DNA from: Immersiella caudata
Lineage: Eukaryota; Ascomycota; Sordariomycetes; Sordariales; Lasiosphaeriaceae
Reading direction: 5' to 3'
Assembly (NCBI GenBank): GCA_030512335.1
Contig: JAULSU010000006.1
Span: 868,001-932,000 of the forward strand
DNA length: 64,000 bases
A program made the translations under genes and the position numbers. Of the stretch, positions 43,867 through 54,650 are shown one piece after another. Every line of letters begins with the position of its first letter. Positions within the stretch are counted from its first letter, which is position 1. The notes under the pieces are model-generated. The model did no database searches. It saw only the letters and a program-made list of their open reading frames with translations, and was not told the DNA's origin.

Positions 43867-46206
43867 ATGAAGTTCTTATTATCAAAACCGCTCGCCGTGC
43901 TGGCGTCGGTAGCAGCCCTCGCCCTCCCAACCTTCGCGGAGCCGATTCTCCAGTCCAACTCGTTGAACGCCTGCCAAGAAGAGTCTGGCTTCCAAGCGAG
44001 TCTATTCACCGTCAGGTTCACGCCGAACAACAATACCGCGAATGTGGATATCGTGGCAGTCTCATCCATTCAGGGCAGTGTCGTCTTCGACATTTCTATC
44101 TCAGCATATGGATTCGAGATTACGAGGCAAAAGGTCAACCCATGCGACGCCGGCCTCGCCGGACTATGCCCCATGACGGCTGGAAAGATTCCTCTCAACT
44201 TCAACATCCCGGTTAGCGCCTCTGCCGTCAAAGACGTTCCCGGGATTGCCTACACCTTCCCGGATCTCGACGCCAAGGTCAAGGTGTTCATCAACATGAC
44301 GGACGGGCCGCAGGCAGGCAAAAGCGTTGCATGCGTGTCGGCGGATATCTCGAACGGAAAGACAGTTGACCTGCTTGGCGTCAAGTGGGCCACCGCTTTG
44401 GTTGCCGGCCTTGCGCTGACCGCGTCCGCCATGATCTCGGGCCTGGGCCACTACAACGCAGCCTCGCATGTGGCCGCCAACGCCCTCTCGCTTTTCGGTT
44501 ACTTCCAGGCCCAGGCCATGCTCGGAATGACCGGTGTGCCCCTTCCGCCCATCGTCATGTCCTGGACGCAAGATTTCCAATGGAGTATGGGAATCATTAG
44601 GGTTGGCTTCATGCAGGATATCTTCACCTGGTACCAGCGGGCGACTGGAGGAACTCCCTCGCACATCTTCGACTCCCTCACGACGGTCTCCGTTCAGGTC
44701 GAAAAGCGCAAGCGGTCTCTGGATCTCGTGTCTTCTGGCGTATCGGCCGGTCTGGGTTTGTCGAAGCGTGCACTTGCCATGATGCCTCGCACCATCGCCG
44801 AGCCCGTGACGGCCCTCGCCAAGCGCGCCAACATCCAGACCGATTCCGGCAGCTATATTGTCTATGGCATCCAGCGTGTGGCGTTCCGCGCCTACATTGA
44901 ATCCACCAACCTATTCATGACAGGTCTTTCTTTCTTCTGTATCATGGTCGTTTTTGTCAGCATCTGCGTCGCTGCTTTCAAGGGTGGTCTCGAAGTCGCC
45001 GTCAAGAAGGGGTGGATGAAGAGCGACAACTTCTTGGAGTTCCGCAATGGCTGGTTCACCGTTTTGAAGGGCATCCTCTTCCGCATGACCCTTATTGGAT
45101 TCCCGCAGCTGTGTGTTCTCTGCTTGTGGGAGTTCACCCAAAGGGACTCTGCCGCAGAGGTCGTTTTGGCTGTTTGCTTCCTCTTCGGAATGATCATCAC
45201 TCTCGGATGGGCCTCGTCCAAGGTTATCATGATCGCACGTCGCTCCGTTGCGATGCACAGGAACCCGGCTTACATCCTCTTCTCGGACCCCCAGGCGCTC
45301 AACAAGTGGGGTTTCCTCTATGTCCAGTTCCGCGCATCGGCCTACTATTTCATTCTCCCGGTGCTTGGCTACATTCTCATCAAGTCTATGTTTGTGGCTT
45401 TCGGCCAGCATACGCCCAACGCTCAGGCTGTCGGTTTCATCATTGTCGAAGCGGCTGCTTTGATCGGCGCCAGCGTTCTCCGCCCGTGGATGGACAAGAA
45501 GACTAACGCTTTCAACATTGCCATTTGCGCCATGAACTTTCTGAACTCGATCTTCCTTCTCATCTTTACCGAAGTTTTCAACCAGCCACCTCTTGTTACT
45601 GGTGTTGTTGGTGTGGTCTTGTGGGTTGCTAACGCTGCGTTTTCGCTGGTTTTGCTGCTCATGCTCATCGTGACGACTTGCCTTGTGTTCTTCCGCGAGA
45701 ACCCTGATGGCCGCTATACGTACATGGCGGATGACAGAACCTCATTCATGAAGTCGCAGACGCACCTTACGACCACGACCGAGTTGGAGGCTCTCGGAGC
45801 AACCGCTCGCGGCGACAAGGCTGGTGGTTATAAGCCTGGCTTGGATTTGGACGACGATGCCGAGTCCATCTCTTCGGACACCGTTCGCCGCCAGGCTGTG
45901 CCCGCTACCCACCCCGCCGGGTACGGCAAACCCCCAGGATCCCCTGCCGATCCTGCTGCGCCTCTGTTCCCGGTAGACCGGAGCCCGCCCAGGTACAACA
46001 ACGAGAAGGCACGGTACACGGATAGGTCACCGAGTCCCTACGACGCGGGCGCAAACTTGACGCCGCAGTTCCGGCAGCAAAACAACTCTAGCCCAGCAGG
46101 CTACAGGTCACAGAACAATGCTAGGTAAGAAGACCAACGCCGCCATTGTGGACATCAGCTAACAGTCTCCAGCCCCTGGCAACGCGGTGCCGGTTACGAA
46201 CACTAA
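43867..46206 (+). CDS. TRP-like / flavin-carrier (FLC) family membrane protein
   Basis: Two exons (43867-46124 and 46173-46206) give 763 residues. A signal peptide covers residues 1-24 (ends LPTFAEP). Residues about 25-165 form the ML-like lumenal domain of fungal TRP-like proteins, with paired Cys. From about 175 there are some nine membrane segments (for example WATALVAGLALTASAMI and FFCIMVVFVSICVAAF). The soluble C-terminal tail is Pro/Ser/Asp-rich and ends SPWQRGAGYEH, a tail common in fungal FLC proteins; it is encoded by the 34-nt second exon. Relatives are yeast Flc1-3 and fission yeast Pkd2, which act in ER/plasma-membrane calcium balance, FAD transport and cell-wall integrity. The lumenal loop after the first membrane segment has several Lys-Arg sites. 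A CTAAC branch site precedes the acceptor. Confidence 0.93.
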
Positions 46207-49200
46207 ATGCGGCTATCCTAGCGTTCTATGCTTTGCATCCCACCACGCACGAGCGGCTATGGGTGTTGTCTGCTTCTCTCAAGGGTCCCTTTCGCGTCAA
46301 CAGTCTCAGCCGCAGATAATTTGGTATACGCACCGTTGCCTTGAACGATCAGTCGGGAAACCAGTCCCGCGGCGCATAGTAGCGACTTTCGAATACCCAG
46401 ACACCAGTCTGTTGGCCCGCCGTGTTGGATACACGAACGGTTGCCAAGCGTTTCGATCAAACATTTCTCTTTTCAGTCAGTTCAGGCATGACGAGGCGTT
46501 GAGGGGTTGGAAAAGGAGCCCGGGGAAATCAACGGGCCCTTACGTCATCAAGGTTGTGCGGACGGATGCCGCATATCAGATGGGCATTGGCTTTATTAGT
46601 ATTATCATCGGGTCATCGAAGGAAGCATCGAGCGAGGCGATTCGACCAAACTACTATGAACATATATCGTGTTCCTCCTTTGTATATAGGCTGCGTTGGG
46701 TGAGAAGCAGCTGGACTGAGGGAGTCAGGTGTATGACGGCTGTATTTTATTTGTCTTGGGAAGACGATGGGTTGGTTTGATAGTAATCCAACTTGTTACT
46801 CTATGTTATTCTTCCGCGGGTCTGTCGTGCTGTGTTGTCTTGTTCGGGTTGAAAGTACATGTTGCCCTGATACGCCATGTCTGGAAGACATTGACTGTTG
46901 GTGACCACTCATCGACGTTGTTTCGGGGTTTAATATCGGGGTCTCTCCTCAGTGGAAGTGGTATCATTCTGCTCGGGCACTGGGGGCATCTCGGTTCTGT
47001 GAAGACTCTCATAGACCCCAGCAAGCCTTATGATGTTTCTACCCGACGGTTGAAGTCATATGCAGAGGATGTCACCAGTTAAAGTGCATACGGTGTGGAC
47101 AACTGTGAACGTGTTGTACGCAAACTTCGTGTCAGTGGCTCTTGGGACACTGTCTTGGTTGTTCCTTACCCTGAACATCAGAGACAATAAGGGGCGGTTA
47201 TAACCTGACTGCCTAACCGTGTCGAGGTCAGTTGGGGATGATTATGGAGGTCCTTCAAACCACCCGCGCATGCCCATCAAGATCGTGCAAACCGCCAGGC
47301 AGCCACCGTGACACACACACTATAAGCAAATTTTGCTGGCTCGATGAACCATTCGGCTGTCGAGACCCAGGTGTGGCGTCTGTGTGGACAATACGAAGCT
47401 CATCAAGATCATATGCCGCCAGTGAAACCGCAAGGATGGTACGCAACATGTCCATCTGCTATGGAATTATATCATCAGTGGTAAAACGGAAGCTATCGTC
47501 AGACTTGACGTTGGGTTCATGTGATGGCTGTGAGAGAGCAAGTATGGAAATAGAAGGGGGAAGTTGAGACACTGCTACGAGGATTTTTCTGCTCTCCGTT
47601 GTAGTCCAACATAGTTGTCGAGAGAGAGGGAGTTATAGGACGAGTTCCCTGTGACTGAGCTATCCTGTCCATAATGGCTTTTGACAGGCATCCTGGAATC
47701 AACTTAGAATGCGAGCAAAGAAAGGCACATCCGTTTACGATGCTGCCCCCTATCTGAGACTTTGTCGGGGCCGATTGGATGTTGGTCTACGTAGTTCACT
47801 GATCACTTGAACGACAGCATACCTTCTCATGGCAAAAGCAAAAATAGCATTGGCCACCTCGTCTGGCTCCAACGAGCAGCTTCACCTCGCTCAACGCCGA
47901 TTTAGCTGCCGGCACGATCTGGAGTTCCGCCATGTCTTGTCGCTCTGTCAGTAGCGTGTTGGTGATATAACAGCCAACCTAGCGTCAGAGAGATCGATGA
48001 AGTGCTGCAGGCGCCTACGGGGTGTGGCCAGAGGTTGTTGGTGATGTCGTCTAAGGTCGCAGATGTTGGGCACGCGGAAGGACCTGCGGACTAGGACATG
48101 GAGGGGTGGTCTGAGAAGTGGCCGTGGGGTGACGATGGCATGATTTCATCATGACGAGCGCGTATGCACAGCGAGGTCCTTGGCCTGGCCTGGCCTCACG
48201 GGACCACGTCCGGACGGGGCAGGTTGGTCTGGGCGGAGTGCGAAATTACTGATGAGCTCTCATTGATGTCCACAAGGAGGGTAAACAAACACCGAGATGC
48301 AAGCATGGAGACATCAGCGGAATGTGCCAATAGGTTATGAGGTTCCGGATCTCTGCGGGGGGCATCGGGAAGTGCGGGTAACGGTCGTATTCGACTGCCT
48401 CGATTTACGGCACCGGACTCTGGGTGATCTATCTGATGCAAGGGATGTTGGTTCTGCGTCTGATGGCATGCTGCAGCTGCTTGGGAAGCTACATCAATTC
48501 GTCAACCAGCGGCTACGCCCAGTTCTCTGGACAGTGTCCCGCGCAGACGGCATTCTCCGTACACAGGCTGACCGAGGCCTAATTGGAGGACCGCCAACAT
48601 GCTGGTGGTCGATGCCCGCTGGACAGAACTGCACGATGTTAGGCTGCGGCGTAAGAGGTCCCGAGGCTCGGGCCGGCTGGCTGTACCCTCGGCCCGTGAG
48701 GCTTCGACCTTGCTCTCCATTGACCCGCGGAGGTGAAATCCCGATGTGTCAGAACCGAGACCACCTGCGCCGCAGAGCTTTTATGCACTGGAAGGCGTCG
48801 ATGATCAACAGCGAGAGAAATGAGAGACCCTTCTAGACTGCTGCTGGTCCGAACCGGAATTAAGGGGATCTGGGGATCTGAGTCATTGAGCAAGCGTCAT
48901 CTGTGCTGCCCCGGAGAAGTCCTTTGCAGTGTTCGCTCGTTGTGTTTTTTGGTGAGTTTTGACGGAATGTCCCAACGGGGCCGCACTGTGTACTCTCCTG
49001 ATGCGCGGTGGTGTTCGGGCTTTGCGCTTTGCATCGCCATCATGAGTCTGCTGCAACCCTCCAGACAGTCAGCTGGCCCCTTTTGCTTCACCTGCCCTCC
49101 CCCTTTTGAATCGAGACCATCAGTGACCGGCAGAGTTTTCCACCCTCTTGTCTTGCGCGCTGAATGCTTTGAATAGATGATGCCCCTCGTGTTCCCCAAT

Positions 49201-52157
49201 CATGCATCGAGGCGCTCCCGCACACGCTCTGATGAGACACCCAGCGCTGGAACGCGGCAGCCAATGGTGAGCCTCGGCAAGAGGCAACAAGAGGGAGGCG
49301 TCTCGTCCCTCCCGACGGGTGCCTTGCTGGGCCAGGAGCCTGGGGAAGAGTGAAAGTTCTCCTGCAGGGCGGTGGGGTTGCCGAAAGTCCACGGCTCCAA
49401 TTCCCGAATCCTGAAGCCAAACCGTTTCAGCGAACCGGCGTGCAGGGAGCAGATGCCTCGGAAATTACTTGGAAACGATAGTGACAATGTTCGACCAGCA
49501 CAGGCCGACAAGGCCAACGGCTTAGCATCTCGAGTGCCATTTCCCGTCCCAGGCCTTTGAGAATTCTGGTTTGGTGAGATGCAGACGCCAAACGAAACCC
49601 AAAACAAAGAGCAAACATCTCAGAGCTGGTTCCAGTGACACGAAACTCAATCCGGGACGGCAGGCGCGAGGGACCTGGCGAGGCCGATTGGTGTGCCCAG
49701 TCACAGGACGTCACTGCCTGCTTCGATCATACTTTCCCACTGTGTTCCTGCCTGCCGCAACGGGGACGACATGGGTGCTTTGGGAATTTCGTAGTGCGCC
49801 GACCATTTCCATCCGACAACCAGCAAATCCAACAGCTGGAGGCCCTCTTTGTTGTGTTTCTTGTCGTGGTCCCGACAGCCTGGCAGATGAACGGCACAAG
49901 ATCTTGGACTGGGACGCTTGAGACGCGGCAAGGAGACACCTCGGTGGTTTTCTCTCAGGCGATAGTGCTTGTGGCGCGCCCATTTGCTGGCCGTCGTTCC
50001 ATTGGGACCTCGGCACAATGCACGATCCAGGTCCCGACTCCCGACTCTGAGGTCCTTGGGCCAGCTGTTACCGCTGAGCGGGAGGAGGTATAATACCTGT
50101 TAATACCTGTATAAGACTTGGTACGATATCGACGAAACAATTTGCGACAGTTTGATGAGTTGTTGGCTGGGCGCAGTCGAGAGCTAGATGGAAAACGTTC
50201 CAATAAGCGCTCTGGCTGCTGACCTCAGGACCGTCCTTGTTTCGCTGTACCGACGCTGTGGTTCACATCTGGGGATGATCACTGGCTGATCGCTCATCTC
50301 ATCAGACACAAGCGGGGCAGGGCGAGCCTGTCAGCGATGCGATTCTCGGCTGCAACTCTTCGATTCTCGATACATTGTATCGGGATGGGATGAGGGAATC
50401 GCACAGGCCAGCTATGGTCGGGTTCGGCCCACTTGTTGATGCTTGGTAGCGTGCAATCTAAAAAGCGCCAACGCTCACCACGGGCCAGCGCACGCTGGGA
50501 CTCGCTATGCCGACCTGTCTAGCTTCAAGCAAGCAGGATCTAGACATGAGATGAGTCTCCTGGCAGTGTTTATTGCTGTGTCATGCGTGAGTTTATGGTG
50601 CCGTCGTGTTGGTTTCTGCTGCGCTTCGCACGATGTCGAGCCATTCAACAAAAATCCTGTCCTTTACAAGAGCCCTGCGCTGGCTACAGACCCGACGAGA
50701 TGGGATATGTGCACAGTGTGCCAGGATGACTTCCAGCACTGTATCACTAAACATCAGGCGGCTGCCATTGGACGACACCACCACGGAGCTCGCAGGTTGA
50801 ATGGTCCGAAGCCAAGCCGAGCCACGCAACAGGTCTTGTGCCACGGGAAATGCAGGCAACCCAAGCCAGAAGCGGTGCTTTGACTGGCGGACGTGCCTGC
50901 CGAAGCCCAAGGAGGCGGCGCCCTCGAAATGGGCCCCTGCCCCTGGTCTCCAGCCAGGCTGGAGTAGTGTAGTTCTCTCCAGAGCGGGGAGTGGACTCTC
51001 ACCCAACAGCTTGGGAACAAAGCTTCGCTGCCACAACGATGGAGTTAAGCCGTCACCACGCTCCTGCGCGACCGACAACGCTTTTGCCATGACGCGCTGC
51101 ATTGTCATTTCCAGGCAGCACTTTAGCGGCTTCGGTTTGTTTCTAGTGTAAGCGCTGCCAGCGGCCGACCAACAGATCAGGCGCTGGAAGTGCATACCAG
51201 CGCGAGCACTGACCGTAGCGGGCGCGAGAGAGGGTGGAAACAGCCTGGCGAACGCTCTCCGAGGGCTTGGGTCGTGTTCCATCGCTCCAATCTCGAAGGG
51301 GGTGTGGCTTTGCTGCGCACTCACACCCCAGCTCGCTCGCACCGTCCTGGATGTCGCCAGACAGTGCGAGGGGGCGGCCTGGGGTGCGGGCCAATGGTGC
51401 TCGCTGACCCCAGTCCCAGCACCAAGGGGTGTCGCCATGCTCCCCTCCCTTTTCCCAGCGGTCCAATCCCGCCCGTCGGGAGGTTTTCTGGTTCGTTCCC
51501 ATGTAGAGCAGAGCGGAGCGCAGGACACAGATTTGCAGAGGGAGCGCATGACGACGCACGCATTCCCAAGGGTGGTTCCTCGGTGCCGGGTCCCTCTGGA
51601 AGTCTCACTGGCAGCCTAGCACTGGCGCAGGACAGCACCTGAGCTCCAACAAGAGACGTGAGGTTGCGTGAGGAGCTCCTTCCTCCCTTGTTGACCGCGT
51701 TGAACCTGCATTGCAGCTCGACCCAGCCGTGCCAACCTTATTCCTCTGCTGGGGCCTTGATCTCCCATTTAGTTCTTTTCATCCCCCTCCCCTGCGCCCG
51801 AGCACTTTTCCGTCACCTCAACGCTTCGTGCCCCCCAGGACACGGCGCCCGTCGCCGTGGGACGTCCATCACCAATTCAGAGTACCCGTCTCGTCACCAG
51901 AACCGCCAATTGACCTCGGTCCCGCCAGTCGCCGGGACCCGTCGCCCAACCTAATCGCTTCTCGGTTCGTCGAGGGAAGACTACTGCGTACCCGCCTCAG
52001 TCGTCGTCGAGAAAGACGTCAACCCAATGTCTCGATAACTGCCGGGCGCCCCGTCCACTTGCCTCAGTTCAGCTGAGCCTGAACCTCGCGGATCTCACCC
52101 TCCTGCTGCGATTCCTTCGGCCACAACCGCTGGGCTTGGCTCAGCCATCCTCCTGAG
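46207..52157. other. Intergenic tract of about 6 kb
   Basis: No recognised gene. The first few hundred bases are presumably the 3' untranslated region of the FLC-type gene. The longest open frame, 50593-51549 on the minus strand (318 codons), has a Trp/Cys/Arg/Ser-rich composition and no domain, so it is not called as a gene. From about 51660 the plus strand becomes CT-rich, probably the leader of the gene at 52158. Confidence 0.45.
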
Positions 52158-53165
52158 ATGCCGGGCCACTTTGCCAACAGGACGCGGGTCGACAACTTTG
52201 CGGGAGCTGCCGACCACAGCCAAATGCTCCCAGACCAAAACCCGGGAGCACAACCGAGCCGGCTGTTGACACCGCGGAGGATGCAGCCGCATCTGCGTGC
52301 GCCAAGACAACGACCGCAACAACCATCGCAATCGTCATCGCTAGCAGTCGCAGCGCCAACGCCCCGTCGAGCGGCTCGATTGATGGATGGTGTCGAGACC
52401 CTGGTACGAAAGTTGAGCCGGCAACGACTGCAATCGCCGGAACACTCCTCAAACACGAATGACCAACCGCAACTGGCGGCACACCAGACTCCCTCACCCA
52501 GTATCACACAGGTTTTGACACCCTCGCCTTCACCGGGGAGCCCTCCATCTGGAGACCGGTTCCAACCGCCGCTGCCAAGTATTCTTTGTGCTGACGACAA
52601 CCTGCACAATTCTTCTCAGTCCGTGTCGAGAGCACGGGACTTTGCCGACCAAGGTCATGGCGCCTCTTCCATCAATGCCAACCCAAAGCCTAACCAGCAT
52701 CCGGTGATTATCGAGGCCCCCATACTCGAGCCCGACCCCGATTGCGACTCGATGGATGTTCTGTACCACAGTTCATACGCACCACCGTTCTCCCTCAACA
52801 GCTTCCCGTCGTATATCGAACCGGCCGGTGAACCGATAGATATCGACGAGAACTACGTCGCCGGGTCTTCCACCATTGCAGACGAGGCGGCGCTCATCGA
52901 GAGCTTCCGTGCCCGACGACGCGCCGGGACGCCTGGCGGCTCTGGCCGTAGGAATGTTGACGGCATCCCTTTGAGGTTCCGGCTATCCTCCGAGGCCGCC
53001 CTCCGCTGCCAGAACCTGGTGCTCAGCAAGCCGAGGATGCGGAAGAGGAAGAAGCCGAGCGAGCGGAGGGACAGCATGGCACCGTCAGAGACCACGACGG
53101 TGAACTCGACGACATCATCTATGTCGGTTTCCATACCGTCTGGACCAACGGTATCTCGCCCCTAG
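52158..53165 (+). CDS. Conserved-type hypothetical protein, disordered and Ser/Pro-rich
   Basis: Intronless frame of 335 residues. I do not recognise a named domain. The N-terminal half is rich in Pro, Gln, Ser and Arg and likely disordered. It holds a short helix-like LMDGVETLVRKLSRQRLQ, an acidic middle (ILEPDPDCDSMDV, then PIDIDENYV), and a C-terminal segment GIPLRFRLSSEAALRCQNLV followed by a basic stretch KPRMRKRKKPSERR that could be a nuclear signal. The last 35 residues are Ser/Thr-rich. It is taken as real because the frame follows a CT-rich leader, has well-ordered composition and ends cleanly. It lies 1.5 kb upstream of wetA in the same direction. Confidence 0.65.
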   Translation: MPGHFANRTRVDNFAGAADHSQMLPDQNPGAQPSRLLTPRRMQPHLRAPRQRPQQPSQSSSLAVAAPTPRRAARLMDGVETLVRKLSRQRLQSPEHSSNTNDQPQLAAHQTPSPSITQVLTPSPSPGSPPSGDRFQPPLPSILCADDNLHNSSQSVSRARDFADQGHGASSINANPKPNQHPVIIEAPILEPDPDCDSMDVLYHSSYAPPFSLNSFPSYIEPAGEPIDIDENYVAGSSTIADEAALIESFRARRRAGTPGGSGRRNVDGIPLRFRLSSEAALRCQNLVLSKPRMRKRKKPSERRDSMAPSETTTVNSTTSSMSVSIPSGPTVSRP

Positions 53166-54650
53166 ATGGACAAGCATCTATGATTTGAAATTCGGACGCC
53201 TTGGCTTTTGGATTTGGTTTATTGGGGTTTATTGGTTCGGGAAAGGTAACACGTGGTTGAAACATATTTATACCCCCGGGATATACGCGATGGGTCCTTT
53301 GGTTTCTTTTGTCTGGAGCTTCTTTTTTTGACGGGTTGACATATCTTGAAACATAGCGGGTGTTCAGCGGAAGCTTGAGGTAACTCGGGCCCACTTTCTT
53401 GAGTTGCATGCATATCGGAGGAGTTATGGATCCCTTTTCGGTCCCGGAGTACACTTGGGGGATTGGGAAACATTGCATCGTTGTCATCATCATTGCCAAC
53501 AGGGGGTTACGCGACTGAGGGTTTAGAAGCGGGCGCTCTCGGAACTATGAGGGTTTTGGCCTCACTGGTCCGTTTTGCTTGGTATTACTATTATTCACAC
53601 GTGTCAGGGGAACATGACCGGAGCTGGTGCCCGGTGTTGTAAGCTTATTAGCTGGAGCTGGAGATTGAAATCGAACAGGCATTTTTGGGTCATGGGAACC
53701 CGTTTCTCGCCAGACAACCCTCCATGAGGTCCTTCCCGCTGTGTTTGCCAGTGCTTGGCTCCCTGAATAGCAACGCAGGCCCGCTGATCGATACCAACAA
53801 ACAAGGGAGTCGAAAGGTGAGCAACGGCTGCCCCTGACCTCTTTTCGAGTGTGTTTCCCATGACTTACACATGACAGACTCGACTTTCTTTCACCCCATC
53901 CAAATATAATCGTCTTTGGAGAACAAACAAGTTTTTTGGCAGTTGCTATTGTACCGTGCTAAGCCGACCGAATAACAGCATCTCAGCTCGAGCGGGGGTA
54001 GCTCCACATTCCAGTCGTCAACACAGGTCTTTGTGTCGAGGAAGCGGTCTCCACCCGATCAACAGCATCGAGGACAAAGGGCGGGAGCTCTGTTCTTTAT
54101 CTTTGCGGAGGGAGGGGGTCGGAGCTTCTCGCAATCTGAGGTTAGAGCGGCGTCGGGGGCGGGGTGCTGCGGCGAGATCGAATCAACAGTTACGGTTCAT
54201 GCGGGTGGGTGTGGAATGGGTCGCGATGGGCACGCATTCCGAGTCTGGATCGGGGCCTGCATCGCGGCTGTACAAATGTCTCGCATACCCCCCCTTTTCC
54301 CCTGATTCGCTTTCCCCCCTTGCTGACCCACGCCGTAGGGTTTCTTCATGCCAGTTGTTGCTGTGGCATGCCTGAATTGGTTTGTTGACTCTCTGTACTT
54401 CTGTTACCCTTTTGTTTTTCCCCTTCATACGGCCCGCGGTTATGGACCTTTGCGGTCTCTGCCTTGTTACAAACTCCTAGGACTTGGAAATCGACTGCTT
54501 TATCACATGGTGTTGCTGGTCGTCGACGGCTCAGGGACAGTAGAGCTGTGCGGGAGCTGCGAGGGGAAACAGTGTCGGTCTCAACGTCAGGAACAGCGCC
54601 AGCATTAGCATCAACAACAGCACAACAGCACAACACTCGACGGAGCTCGG
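53166..54650. promoter_or_regulatory. Upstream region of wetA with three AbaA-type sites
   Basis: No gene was found in these 1.5 kb. The AbaA consensus CATTCY occurs at 54007-54012 (+), 54213-54218 (-, seen as GGAATG) and 54235-54240 (+), within 234 bp and 411 to 644 bp before the wetA ATG. In Aspergillus nidulans AbaA drives wetA, so these are plausible control sites. Their use here is inferred from motif matches only. Confidence 0.4.
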
